A DNA stretch of 64,000 bases, taken from contig CM072874.1 of assembly GCA_036937835.1 (NCBI GenBank), forward strand, positions 11,918,001 to 11,982,000. The letters run 5' to 3'. This stretch comes from Pampus argenteus. Lineage: Eukaryota; Chordata; Actinopteri; Scombriformes; Stromateidae. Made by a program: the position numbers and the translations under genes. Below, piece by piece: positions 11,695-25,000 of this stretch. The notes beneath the pieces were generated by a model that was not told the DNA's origin, did no database searches, and worked only from the letters and a program-made list of their open reading frames with translations. The stretch's first letter is position 1. Every line of letters starts with the position of its first letter.

Positions 11695-13000
11695 ATGGCT
11701 ATGAATGGAGGTTTGTAAACTTATGAGCTAGCTAACTTTCATATTTCATATCACCAATGTATCTATAGTGTCGAAAAAGCCGCACGTATAGGCATAAATT
11801 CCCGTATGTAAATTCACTTTTTATCTCGTTAATATGTGTCGTCGCCACCAACTAGCTTAATACCGTTAGCTGACATTAGCCCGGTTGATTCGCTATTTAG
11901 CTTGTCACTTCTTAGCAGAGCAGCTCGGCCATGCTAATCACGTTTAAAATCACAAAACGTGTTCTACGAAAAGCTGCAAACGTCTTGTGGAATTTAACGA
12001 GTATATATTTTTTGTACATTCATAGCAAAAAAACAGCGATTTACTATGAGGATATTATTATTTTGCAACCGTGTCTGTGTATATGGAGTACATTTAATTT
12101 ATTTACCTTTGCTATTGACCCCAGATGACGAGGACTATGAGTGGGAGCCGCCAACAGAAGCAGAGATGAAGGTGTTTCAGGCTCGCAGGGAGCGACAAGA
12201 CAAAATCAGTAAATTGATGGGAAGCTACCTGCTCAAAGGATACAAGATGCTGGGAGATTGCTGTGATGTTTGTGGGGTGAGTTTATGCGGGCAGCAGTGC
12301 CTACATAAAGGTGGAGTAATGTGTGGGTGCTAAATTTAAAGCTTGTTTTGTGTTTCTAGACAATCCTCCTCCAGGACAAACAGCAGAAAAACTATTGTGT
12401 CTCATGTCAGGAGCTGGACTCTGATGTTGACAAGGACAACCCTGGTATACGCAGCTCACACACTCACATTTAATTCACACAAGCAATAAGTAAAGCGGCT
12501 GTCTCATCTGTTGTCTTCTGCTCAATCTTCACACATGTTATTTTGTCACCCCTCCCTCCTCATCTCCAATCCTCTCAGCTCTAAATGCGCAGGCAGCATT
12601 GTCCCAGGTGAGAGAAAGGCAGCTGGCAGCACAGGCCCCTGAAGTCATTGAAGCCTCCAGCAGCACGTTGCAGGCGAATGGGTCAGTTGCTCAGCCCAGA
12701 CCAGAGCACTGTGAGGGTGCCGCCGCAGGGGGAAGAGCCATCCTGCCTCCACCTGCTGTCCCTCCTCCTTCAACTCCTGCACCCACCACACCTTTAGCAC
12801 CCACTCGCCCCCCAGTTTGTCCACAGACCACTGCCATCCAACCTGTGTTGCAAGAAGCTGAGGAAGCTGTTTTAATCAAACTTCGCTGGGCCACCAACCA
12901 GTTACAGAGTGCAGTTTCTCTGGAGGCAAGTATCCAGCTCTGCGGCCTAATCGCCAGCTGTGCCAACTCACTGCGCAGCCTCAAGGAGCTCAATCAGTAA
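11695..13000 (+). CDS. znrd2: Zinc ribbon domain protein 2 (Sjogren syndrome/scleroderma autoantigen 1)
   Basis: Four exons, 11695-11710, 12125-12276, 12360-12444 and 12579-13000, join in phase to give 224 residues (human 199). The N-terminus MAMNG then DYEWEPPTEAEMK, RRERQDKISKLMGSYLL and the zinc-ribbon cysteines in CCDVCGTILL and NYCVSCQELDSD are close to human ZNRD2. The C-terminal block SLEASIQLCGLIASCANSL is also conserved, linked by a Pro/Ala-rich segment longer than in human. The protein is a small zinc-ribbon factor; by family knowledge it is an autoantigen linked to mitosis/centromere and possibly tankyrase interaction. It is followed by fam89b, as in human 11q13.1. The start is chosen because the first exon matches the family N-terminus and sits just below a CpG/CRE promoter. 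Confidence 0.93.
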
Positions 13001-14983
13001 CCATCGTGGCTGAAACGCTTATACTGGGAACGCCGTTTCTACTTGTTTTTGTCTTGGAATAGTGACTCTGGTTCACTGCTTTGCAGCATCTGAATCCTTA
13101 CATAGAGCTGAATTCACAATTGGTCAGAAAATGTACTTGAAATAAGATTTTAAAATACACAGGATGAGGTAACAAACCTATATGGGCTGTCAGAAATATG
13201 TTATATGGTTTCATAATCTGTTGAAGTACATATGTTTGAACATTTGTTTATGTTTATCTAAGTTAAACTATATTATAATGATACAAACTGAACACTTTTC
13301 AATGCACGTTCATTGTAGTTGTTGAGTTTAAATAATCTGGCCATTAAAAACGGTATAGTATAATCTGAGAAAACCTCGGGAAATATTGTTTTGCCAATCA
13401 CAATATTCAAACATAAGCTGCGGTATGGAGATGGTAAACCCCAAGACACACATGCCTGTATATTTATTTGTCTGTGCTCATGTACAACATACTACTAGAT
13501 TAAGTCACCAGTTTCAAAGTATAGACCTTTGTATTGGCTTTGTTAAACACACCGGCCCTCTGATCTGACTCTGCTGTTTCACACAAACACAGGTGCATTT
13601 TTCTGTCTGTTTTTCAGTTTGACACTTCAACAGGTTTCTGCTGTCTCTTAGGTCTTATGATGCAAAGATTGTCCTTGTTTGCAAGCGGTTTGAGGTTTTT
13701 ATTGTAAATATTTTTGATGCATGGATGGTCATGTGATGCTTAGACGAGACAGACCAACATTCATAAGTCAGACATCAAGATCAAATAAACTGTGCACATC
13801 TGAACGATGCACTTCATATTAGAAAAAGCCAGCGTCAGTGCTGTCCAAGGCTGTCAATTTTCTAGTTAAGTACCTGAATAAAGCTTTGCCTGTTTAGGAG
13901 TTCTGCAGTGTATTTCTTTCCACAAGAGAGCGCCATATGCAAAGAGCAATGCCACTAAGTACCATTAGTACCAATAAACGTGTAAATTGCACTTGTATCT
14001 GCAGTCATTATTATATATAATTGCTACTATTGCATTATATGCCTGAATTATTACTGTATTATTGTTTCTTTAATGTGGTTAATTTATAACCCCTCCATTC
14101 GTCCTTCAGTTGGACATTTGCGCTTCACTGTGTAGAATGAAGTGTGTGCAGAGTTTGGCATTATAAGGCTGTTTTCAACCTTATCTGCTGAAAGTGTACA
14201 TATAGATATAGAGTATGATTTGTAACATCACAACGAGTTTAGAGCCAATCGAGGACCAGCATATAACCACCACAAGTGTGATGTGTAAACCTGAAGGCTC
14301 TGGTGTACAGAGAATGGCCTTTTCAAAATAAAAGTTGGGGGAAAAAAACTATCCAGCAGTTAATCCTTTGAAAAGGACAATATGCATTTTTCAACGAGAA
14401 AGGACTACAATGGTATTTTAATAATCTTTAACAAGATAACTTAATTTTTTTTGGAGGGAATCATTAACAGTTTATATGTCGTGGACCTAATCATGGCATT
14501 GTTCAGGATGTCAGTGTTGGACAGCTGGAGTTATATATTTGTGTCAGCAGCATCAGACGAACCACTGTTAACCTCAAACACAGCCTGTGGCGGGGCGTGG
14601 CGCGGCCAAAGCCGGGCGGAGCCGGGGGATGTCGGTGAACCCTCCCACACAAAGGAGAGGAAACAAAACAAAGCCAGGAAGCCTGCAGTTAACCCGACAT
14701 TCGTGGCTTCTACTGTGGCTCACTCACATAAAAAAACCAGGAATGCACTGACTTGTTTTTTTCGTTTTTGAGAAGCCAATTTCCAAGAGTTTGATACTTT
14801 GTTCTGCTGCAGAGAGAGAAGGAAACACCACCTATGGGTGATGGCGAGTCAGCATTAGTTTGTTCGTGTATTTGTAAGTGATCCACTTTCCTAGGAGACC
14901 CGGACAGGTAATTCATGCTGTCAAAACTCGCGTGTAAACGGGAGTCTTCCTGCTGAGTCTACTATCCACCGCGCAGCGTTGTG
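13001..14983. other. znrd2 3' UTR and intergenic spacer to fam89b
   Basis: No supportable gene. The last part (about 14,585-14,640 and 14,940-14,983) is CpG-rich and probably holds the fam89b promoter and 5' UTR. Confidence 0.5.
13784..13789 (+). terminator. znrd2 candidate polyadenylation signal
   Basis: AATAAA in the region after the znrd2 stop. Further AATAAA hexamers lie nearby (about 13,876, 13,973 and 14,327), so the used site is uncertain. Confidence 0.35.
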
Positions 14984-15753
14984 ATGAACGGGAGTCTGGC
15001 GGACTGTCAGGTGGGCGGTGTCTTCTCGGTGGAGGGGCTACCGCCGCTGCCCAAGGGCCTGAGCGGCATCCTGAACTCCAGCGGCGGGTCGTGGAGGGAC
15101 ATAGAGAAGGTCCACAGCAAGAGAGCGCGCATCCAGGCCGACATCAACCGGGGAGGCGGGGACGCGATGCGCGTTCACAGCAAACCGGGAGGATTGGACG
15201 CTGCTCTGGCTCTCCTGCGGAAAGAAATGGTAAAGTGGCTTACTCAAATACTACCTATGTCTGTGTATATGTCTAAATAGCACACATATCTCCAATGTTC
15301 TGCTGTGAAAACCTTTGAAATGGCCCTTTTCTATTTGGATTCTGTCCCCCATCACTTACATTGAAAGTGCATTATAAAGGAATTTCTTTTTTTCTTTTTT
15401 CTCCTTAGTTTCCCCCTGTGTTGTATCATCCCTGCTAACCAGAACTTATCTTTTGTGTTTGTGTACAACAGGTGGGTCTGCGTCAGCTCGACATGTCTCT
15501 GTTGTGCCAGCTGTGGTCTCTCCACGAGGCCATCCAGGAGTACAAGGGCTCCTCGCTTCTGTCTGAGGCCTCCTTCAGTGCTGATAATGGATACTCTGAG
15601 GGGGAGGAGGAAGAGGGTGATGAAGTAGAGGAGGATGAGGAGGAAAAAGCCTCACAGCAGCCCTCTTCTTCTTCTTCTTCTTCATTGCCTCTGCTTGCAC
15701 CCAGCAGCAACTCCAGAGACCAGTGGATCAAAGACTCCTTTCACATTCCCTGA
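14984..15753 (+). CDS. fam89b: FAM89B (leucine repeat adapter protein 25)
   Basis: Two exons, 14984-15229 (82 codons, ending in ATG) and 15472-15753, join in phase 0 to give 175 residues, close to human FAM89B. Diagnostic blocks are GLPPLPKGLSGILNSSGGSW, LDAALALLRKEM across the junction to VGLRQLDMSLLCQLWSLHEA, and the C-terminus SRDQWIKDSFHIP. In the family it is a cytoplasmic leucine-rich adapter that links MRCK to LIMK1 in lamellipodial actin control. The second exon also encodes an acidic run (15600-15650) and a poly-serine tract from a TCT repeat (15666-15684), both commoner in low-complexity teleost linkers than in human. It lies between znrd2 and ehbp1l1 on the same strand, as in mammals. 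Confidence 0.92.
15300..15385. repeat. Dispersed teleost repeat fragment (copy A) in fam89b intron
   Basis: The text ctgtcccccatcacttac followed by gaaagtgcatt and aaagg recurs in diverged form at about 24,595-24,640 in ehbp1l1 intron 7 (ttgtcccccattactaaaag, tgcatt, gaagg). Shared wording suggests the same dispersed element. Confidence 0.4.
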
Positions 15754-17786
15754 TGTTTCATACTTTATATGTGATGGAAGATACACAAATATGGTCCAAG
15801 CACGTTTCACTGCGACGGCCACATGATTATATTTTATCCGCAATCATGACTCTTACCTGACTCTAGCCCCCATTTGCCCTTACTGTCATACCATTTTATC
15901 TAGTCTAGATAATATGTATAGATATCCATACTCTTTTATGATTTATTAATGATTGTTTGATAAAAAAAATGTATTGCACTTTCCAGCCATTGTTTTACAA
16001 TCCATTGAAGTGATTATAGAAGAGCTTACAACGAGGCCTGTACTTTGCACTTGAAGCTTTTTGACTCAGTGTGTCTTTACTGGTTACACTTTGATTTGAT
16101 AGCAGTGGTCCACAGTAGGGCCTGATAAGGTGACAGATGTTGCCGTATACAGTGTTGTAAAAGCCTGGATACGTATCAGTATTGTTTGGTAATGTGAATT
16201 ACCAGGTTATTCTGATATACACAGGGTGAGGTTTCACTACTGTGCTGTTTTTCTAGCCGTGTGCCAATAAAATAAAAGCAAATCAATGGCTCTGTAAGAC
16301 AGGTGGTTGACAGTAATATTCAAACTTGTCCTTCTGGATGTTGTATGTCACAGCAGAAATGATGCCAACTTATCTGCTTTTTTTTTTTTCTTAATTACAC
16401 CATCCACATGCTACTACATGCTGCTTGGTTCTGTGCACGAACCTGAGCTGGGTGGGATATTTCTAGGAATTACTGTATGACTATGAATGGAGGTATGAGG
16501 AGAGATGAGGTTGGTTCGATCAAATCTAATACCTGTTGGTGGTTTCTTCATGATTGCAGACTTTTCAGACTCTGTTTTTTAAAGTGATTTGGACAGTTTA
16601 TAATCAATAGACTTTACTGTCAAGGTGCTGTCGATCAATCATCTCCATTCTCTTTGAAATTCTGAACTGAAAAACTTTTGAGAAAGTATACACATTATTT
16701 CAGACCCAAAGATTATTTTGAAAATTATTTATAGCTTGTTAATCTTGGGCCTTCACTTTGCGTCTTTTATTATTTTTGTATCCGAATCTTCTGAATAATA
16801 AAACAACAATGTATATCACAGACGTGTACTGTACAGTGTTTCTGTATTTGAATTAAAGGTATTGCAAAATATGACCAACAGGGGACACACTTGTCTCCAG
16901 TCAAGAGAGAGCTCCCTCTTTCCTCCTGCTGACCGTCTTATAACAACAAGTTGAAGGCAGTTACTGCGCAGAGCAGGAGTGACGTTTGAGTAGAAAGTCC
17001 CCCCCACGCTCTTCTCTATTTATAATCAACATATGTTGTAGATATTGTTAGCCTGTCTGTCTCTCTGCACACCTCATCGCAGCATAATTTATGGTGGATA
17101 AGATGAATGCAAATGTGGATTTTAAACTGACTCATAGTCTTAAATTGCTTTCTTTTTGCCTGTTGTCTGTCTTTACTTTTTACATCTTTCTGTCACACCA
17201 CAGTCAGTACTGTTAGTGTAATACAGCGAGTGATTATTAAAATAACTAACATTCAACTTGAGGTCAGTGCAGTTGATGCTAGCTGGGAAGGACAATGGTA
17301 TGGGTAGCTGTAATACAATGAATGGTGAGATCATTCCTTGAAGGGAGGAAATAGCCCAAAGTTTAGTAAAGAACAATGAGGCAAGAAGCAACAACAGTGA
17401 AGGAACTTTTTATTTTGCCAATGAAGGGTCTGCGTTAGGTTAAACACAATGTGGTGAAGTAGATTGTACATTATCAAAGCAAGCTGCAAAGTATAAACGG
17501 TGTGAGTTACAGACAAACAGGGCGGAGGACAACACATGTTAGATATGTATGAGTGTGCATGTCTCGGGAGGGAGTAGACGAAGGTACTGCGAGCAATGAT
17601 GCACTGGTGAATATCCTGACCCACAGTGTAATACTAGAGCAAGTCTGAGTCATGAGAGAGTTGTTCCCCCTGCTGCTGCCCCACACTCCTCCACCCAGCT
17701 GCCTCTGTCCATCCATCCCTGTTCTCCCAACTAAAAATACACTCCTGCTCTCACTAAGGAAAATCCCTGTGCCTTGACCTAGCTTG

Positions 17787-17788
<2 letters not shown>

Positions 17789-17819
<31 letters not shown>
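17789..17819. repeat. (CA)n microsatellite
   Basis: About 15 uninterrupted CA units in the fam89b-ehbp1l1 spacer. Confidence 0.9.
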
Positions 17820-17821
<2 letters not shown>

Positions 17822-18328
17822 ACTGCAGTCCGATGGCCATCTCCATGGAAACTTTTCCATTGCAGCTAATTAGATGAAACAAACTTTTTTTTTTTCGGGA
17901 GTGTCCGGAATGACACTGCTGAAACTCAGGAAGTGACTGTTTTTCAGTAAAATTGCTTTATTTTTTCAAAATGTATTTACTTCATGCCACATCACTATGA
18001 GGCTTGCATAGTTTGCAGAGCTGATTAAGTAATCAGATAAGTGTCAGATTAGCTTGTTCCAGTGATAGTCAGGATCAAAGTCTACTGTACAGGTATGATT
18101 AAGTGTTACCTCAGTGACTTTACAGACAGCAAGATAAAGACATTTGCATAGTAGTGCTGCATCACCAGTAGATAGACAGCCTTTGCATATCTCCCTGTCT
18201 CTCTCTCTCTCTGTGTCTGTCTGTCCGTCACTGAAGGGAAGAGGGGGGGTGATGAACTAATTCTAGAGGACCTACATTACAACAGCCGCAGGCTTGGCTG
18301 AGCTGTGCTGTCTCCATGTGGATTACTG

Positions 18329-18330
<2 letters not shown>

Positions 18331-18381
<51 letters not shown>
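18331..18381. repeat. (AG)n microsatellite upstream of ehbp1l1
   Basis: About 25 AG units, 360 bp before the ehbp1l1 start codon; a 22-base T run follows at 18567-18588. A pure purine strand of this kind can bind GAGA-type factors or form triplex DNA; this is inference only. Confidence 0.9.
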
Positions 18382-18382
<1 letters not shown>

Positions 18383-18741
18383 TGTCAATGACAGCTCCTA
18401 CAGTTGTTTGGCTGAAACTTTAGCTTCACATTAAGCGTGTTTGGATGAGAGTGACACAGGGCGGAATCGGTTCCTCTTTGCTGCTAGTTTTATTGACAGT
18501 TTTGTGTACAGCTCGTACTGGTCGGTACATAGCGGCATTTCTCACTTCTCTTGTGCGTCAGTCAACTTTTTTTTTTTTTTTTTTTTTTCTTACAGATGAG
18601 CGCAAGCAGCAGCTTGTGTGAGGTTCAGCAACAGCAGCGGACCTTATAAGCCACAGAAACGACGGACACAGTTGGATTATTGCTGTTCACGAGAGTGTGT
18701 ATTCTTCCTTTTAGTTGCATTTCATCTCATCAGAGGACGTT

Positions 18742-18992
18742 ATGACTTCAGTATGGAAAAGACTGCAGCGAGTTGGTAAAAAGGCTTCAAAGTTCCAGTT
18801 TGTTGCGTCTTACCAGGAACTCGTGTTGGAGTGTACAAAGAAATGGTGAGTTTGGAGTTATGTTTTATTTTAATGTTTCTGTCACTGTGTGAGCTGTAAA
18901 CATCCTCCTATTAGCTATAATAATAAGACTCCATTATGGCTGGCCAAGTTTATTCTCCGGGAGGTCGTCCCTCATGTTGTTCATGTTGTTCC

Positions 18993-19032
<40 letters not shown>

Positions 19033-22000
19033 AAAGAGACAGCTGTCAGTAAGCAGTTCATCATTAGGATCACTGACCTTTAAGGGTTCATGTTTGACCT
19101 CAGCAGCCTATTATTGAAGTAATTGTAGTCATAAAACAGCGATAATCTTGGTCACATTTGTGCAGAGACATTATCTCTGCAAATCAAATATTGACATGCA
19201 TGAAAGCAATATGGCTGCAACTAAGGATTATTATTCTTATCATTATTATACAATTTGACCATATGCCTGTGTGGTAGAGTTTGAGCAAGACGTACATGTT
19301 CAATATTGAATAATTTTTCATTATAAGCACACCAGCAAACTCATTTGTCTCCCCATTATTTCATTCATTCAGAGACACAATCAAAATATTTTATGGTGCT
19401 CAGGATCTGAAGGGATCTGTTTTTCCTTTTGTGCAATTTCCTGTTATACAAAACATTTGGGAGATGTCCAGGTGTTGCAGCATGGCCCGTGATTCACCTC
19501 TGACATCCTCTGACACAACATTGAAAATAAGATAATAAATCAAAATTGTTATAGTTTTATAAACTCATTCTTGTAACGATACAATAAGTAAGTGACTCCT
19601 CAAACGTGTATTTTAATATTCTTAACTGATCTGTATTATAGAAAATTTTCACAACCTTCATTTACATGACAGTTTGATCTGCATTGCACTGTGTTATCTG
19701 TGAAGATTACATTAAAAGATGGAATAGTTGTGTAAGCTGCTTGTCAACTGCGTGATAAGAAATATCTGAAGACTCCCATCAATAAAGTTGCAGAGTTTGA
19801 TCAACACACAGAGAAGGGATGAAGAAAGGATCATTTAGAAAGAGGGATAACTCCCCACATGCAGTATGACGAAATAGAGAGAGGACAGGAGAGCGTGAAG
19901 AAACACTGCAGAATAATCAAAGTTTCAGTCATGTTTCCGCTGGTGTGTCTAAATAGGAAGTTAAGCTAATAGATACAATGTGATTAATCTCTGTATTCAA
20001 AATCAGAAGTAACTGATGTTTAAAGATAATATCAAACATCAGAGGGGGGAAATTGAACCCTTACATGTCACATGTTTGTGTACACGTTTGATTTGGGTGT
20101 GTGTGTGTATGTATGTGTGTGTGTTTGGGGTTTGTTCTAATTTAGTGCTATGATTTGAGACCATTGGCTTTCGTAGATACACGTCACCACACAGACTTGT
20201 TGCTGAGATGCAGTTTTGGATGTTAAAGATGACTCGTATTTGAGTGCAACTTTCCTGCTGAAACTATGATACATGAGACATAATAAATCTAAATCACCGT
20301 ATTCCTTGGTTTCTGTTAGCTAGATGTTCGATCCCTCCAAATTCCCTATCTCAAAGTTTTTGAATAACAAAAATACAGAAAGGGCAAAGAATAAGAAGAG
20401 TTATGTACTCTGTCCATAACAACAGTCAGACGTAATAGTTTCACTGACATAATTAAAGACTGAGAAACGGGACTATTTTAGTAACACAAAGCATGCTTAA
20501 AGGTTCGGTTAGTAAGGAAGTCAGTTAATGTTGAGAAACAGCTGCATGTGTAAAAATTTGTTCTGCTTAAATACTTAATATACTACAATCATATATTCTT
20601 TTAAAGCTTCAAAGCAGTTGGATATCATCCATTTGGCCGTGGGATAAAACTACAGTCGGCTGGATAACAAACACAAACCGCAATATAGATTACAGTAATG
20701 ACATGTTACTACATGTTACTAAACTGTATCACACTACTAGTGTTTGCCTGTGTGATACGTTATATGTTTTTGTGTCTTTGTGTTTCAGATAAAACTATTG
20801 TCAACGTGTCTCTTATTTGTGCTGCTCCCCCTTCTCTCCCTCCACTCTGTGCCTGTCAGTCTATTTCTGATGCCACTCCTGACCCCCTAACACACATACC
20901 ACATAAACATGTGCACACACACCCCTAAAATCGCATATACACATACTGAGGCGTGAGATAATATTATGTATTTATCTAACTAAACTATCATTATACTAAG
21001 ACATCCATACTGTAGGCATTGAAATTGTTTTAAAGATGACAATTGTTGAGCTTTGATGAATACTATGTATTATTATTGTGTACTGGTAAATCATTTGGGA
21101 AAAAGGGGGTTCCTTCTTCCTGTCAAGAGGCTTGCGTCACATTCGCATACATGCAAGTCATGTGACTCTGCAGCCTGCTTCCTGTTTCACTTCCTGTGCC
21201 GCAAAGGACGGAGAAAATACAATGGAGATACTTGCACACAATATACTTACTGTACACACATACATCATGTAGACTAATTGCAGATGAACGGCTGCCTGCA
21301 CACACACACACTACATTACATATTTACAAATATATATATGTATGTGTGTCTCTACACTGTGGTATATTTCAGATCATCAAACTCATTTAAATATTAGTCA
21401 AAGATAACAAGCAAACTCAAAAGAGTGTGTGAAAGAGTGTTTGCCCCCTAACTCTAATAACTGGTTGAGCCACCCTGAGCAGCGACAACTGCAACCAAGT
21501 GTTTGTGATAACTCGCACTGAGTCTTTTACAGCTGTGGAGGATTTATGGCCCACTCATTTTTGCAGAATTGTTGTAATTCAACCATATTGGAGGGTTTTT
21601 AAGCATGTACCACCTTTTGAAGGTCATGCATTGCATCTCAATAGGATTCAGGTCATGACTAGGCCACTCCAAGCCATTCAGAGGTGGACTTGCTGGTGTG
21701 TTTTGGATCATTGTCCTGCCGCAGAACCCAAGTTTGCTCCAGTTTGAGGTCACAAGCTCACCTGAACTGAGGCTAGTGAGGCCTGCAGTTCTTTGGATGT
21801 TGTTGTGGGGTCTTTTGAGTCGTCACTCTCCTCTGGGGATAATTTTGGTAGTCCGGCCACTCCTGGGAAGGTTCACCACTGTTCCATGATTTCACCATTT
21901 GTGGATAATGTCGCTCACTGTGGTTCGCTGGACTCCCAAAGCTTTAGGAATGTCTTTATAAGGTCTCGTTTTAGTGTTTTGATGTATGGTTGTGTGTTTC

Positions 22001-25000
22001 TATAGGCAACCAGACAAGCTGAGGGTGGTGTGGACCAGAAGGAACAGACGCATGTGTTCCAGGGTAAAACTGCTGAAACACCAAAAGTATACACACACAG
22101 AGAGAGAAACACACACCTGGTCTCACTAACATGTTGTTTGTTGTGCAGCTCCACAGTTGGCAGCCTGGAATCAAGAACCCGTACAGGGGCATGGTGGTGT
22201 GGCCCGTCCCAGAGAACATCGATATTTCCGTCACACTATTCAAGGTACAGCACCAGGACACACTATTTATACTATACACATACAGACAGGGGAACATATG
22301 ACATAGAAAACAAAATAAATGAGTGGAGTTATATGACAACAGGGTGCAAGACGTCACTGAATGTGAAATTAACAAGTATGTTTTTGAACCAGTTTAGACA
22401 GCATTCTTCACCACTAAATGAATAAGTGAATCATATTGTTTGTTCTCATCTGTTCAGGAGGCCAATGCGGATGAGTTTGAGGACAAAGAGTGGACATTTG
22501 TCATTGAGGGTGTAAGTATCCTAAGACTACTTCCCTATCTATAGTTACCAAAGCAGCGAATAGACCAAATTATTTTATCAGTAAAATGACGTGTTAAAGG
22601 TAACATAACATGTTTCGTGTTATTTTTATACTGTTATAATGTTGGATATCTATGTTAAACATGGTCAAAGTTATAAAAATTAAGGACAGCATATGAAAAA
22701 ATGCTTCCTGAATGTTGTTGTTGTTCCACAGGCTGTTCGTATTGTTCAGATTAGAGAAGAGCGAGAAAAAGAAGTGAAATCCGATCACTATTGTTCATTT
22801 TCGTATGCTCACCAGATTTGCCAGAAGAGCTGGCCAATCAGAACAGAGTGAAAATGTATGTGATAAATCCCCTTTAAATTGATGCAATTAAAAAAATATG
22901 ACTTCTTTGTGTCGTACATGTGCAGGAGAACAAAGGGCATCGTAAGGTGCTGGCATCAGCTGACATCAACCTGAAGCGGTTTGCCAGCCCCACCCTGACA
23001 CAGACAGACCTGACACTGACGCTGAAGCCGCTGTCTGTCAAAGTGGTGGAGGCCTCTCTCAAGCTGTCGCTGTCGTGTGTCTTCGTCCGTGAGGGGAAAG
23101 CCACGTGTGTAGTACATTTTAGCTCATTTTTGACGGTTATGTGTTAACTGTCTCGAATCCTTCTAAAAATACCACACCAATTATCTGTCTATTAGAAATG
23201 ATGCCATGCTGTGTGTATTTATCTCTTTTCAATATACTAACTTAGCGTTTCTGTGCATTTATTGAAAACACTGTCAGACTGTTTGCATTTGTGTTGTTCG
23301 TTTGTTCCTCAGTGATGAAGACATGCAGAGTCTGGCTAGCCTGATGAGTGTGAAACCCACTGATATCGGCAACCTAGACGACTTCAACGAGAGCGATGAA
23401 GAGGAGGACAAGAAGTCTGTCACTGCTACAGGTAAGAAAACTTACACTCATCACCGTTTCTTCTCTCTGACCCTTTTGATTATTTCCACTATGACATTTC
23501 TTCCTCCTCCTCCCCCTTTTTCCTCTATGACTCCTGTCCCTTCTTCTCTACTCTTTTTTTTTCTTTTCTGGATGATGCAGTAGTTCCACACACTCTTACC
23601 CGCCCAAATCGCCCTGCTCCCCCTCCACCTGACAAGAGAAACTCTACTGGACCCACTTCTCCAGCTTCAGGTAGCCTCCTCCTTCCTTTCACTCACTTTG
23701 TTCAAAGACTAGACTCTAGTCTTCATACCCTCTAGTCACTAGAAGGTATGAACTCTGTCTGTCTGTCTGTCTGTCTGTCTGTGTCTCACTCTATCTCAGT
23801 GTCATTGGGAGGTTCAGTTTATGCTACAGTATTTCACGCAATCATGTCATTTGTTCTGCAGTCCTTGCTCACCTGACATTTATTTGTACATACCACATAT
23901 TTCTCATCTAGACATTAAACACTATTGAGAAACATGTGATGCTAGGCAAATGTTACTGATGTACTGAAGTATGTTCCAGCTGCATCATGGCACATAGAGA
24001 TTATTGTGTCCAGAGAGACATTTCTGTAACACCATGAAAAAGGAGAAAATCAAGTGGAAACAAAAATCAACTGACCATAACTCTGTCATGAGACAATTTG
24101 TCTCTCTGGTCTTTTTTTTTTTTTTTGGAAAAAATGAAATTACATGCCCATGTTTCCTTTCAAATGTTATTGCCACATTTACATTATATCAGTTTTGGTA
24201 ATAGGTACTCACACTAAATAATACTTCTGATAATTTAGAGATATAAATATGTTCTCTACAAAACCATTTCCTCATTTAACAAAAAGACAGACTTCTAAGA
24301 TATTTAATCTTTTCTAAACTATACAGGAACATTGCTTTGTTTTGTTTTTCTTGCCATTCATTCTGTTCATACTAACCATTAGAAGATTCCTTCATAATGA
24401 ATTTACAATGTAAATGATGGGGACTAAAATCCACAAGCTGATGTAATTCTTCAGTTATTCAAATTAATTAAATCAAGTAGGTATATTTCAACGATGCTTC
24501 TCTCTTTTTGTATGACAAAAAGACTGTAACTGTGAAAGATATCCACTTGATTTGTCTAACTAGGATGACTGATTGTACAAATTGAGGACTATGGATTTTG
24601 TCCCCCATTACTAAAAGTGCATTTGAAGGTGATCTTCTGATGCTCTATATCCATTATGAATAGAAGAAATGATCACAGAAAGTAAAAGCTCTTTCATTGT
24701 TCATTAGGGCATCTGACTGTTGTTTTAAATACAGTCTTGAAGAACTGTGAACTTATCCTTTAAGATCCCTTAAGACAAAAATCTAATTGGTTATATATAT
24801 TAGACATTAGACATAGACAATAGTAAATGGGTTGTAACTCCAGTGAACCTGCAAATCCAGCTCCTTCATCAACTCAACCAACATTATGCTTTTTCTCATA
24901 CCGTCCAGACTGTATAGTCACTAATCACTGTTAACAACCTCAGTTACATATTTTGTTTGCTTGTGGCATCTTTCAAAATAGCGAAGCATGTGATTGAAGG

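Larger units (their letters stand above)
15754..18741. other. fam89b 3' UTR, spacer, and ehbp1l1 5' region
   Basis: The fam89b polyadenylation signal is probably the AATAAA at 16266-16271. The rest holds a CA tract (17789-17819), a GA tract (18331-18381) and a 22-base T run (18567-18588). The ehbp1l1 5' UTR probably lies within about 18,600-18,741. No other gene is seen. Confidence 0.5.
18742..23431 (+). other. ehbp1l1: ehbp1l1 N-terminal C2 (NT-C2) domain exons 1-6
   Basis: Exons 1-6 encode the NT-C2 membrane-binding domain. Visible blocks are QPDKLRVVWTRRNRRMCSR, HSWQPGIKNPYRGMVVWPVP, DKEWTFVIE and REGKATDEDMQSLASLM. They end in the acidic segment NLDDFNESDEEED shared with human EHBP1L1. 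Intron 1 (18846-22005) holds a GT tract (18994-19031) and a Tc1 relic close to exon 2. Confidence 0.9.
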
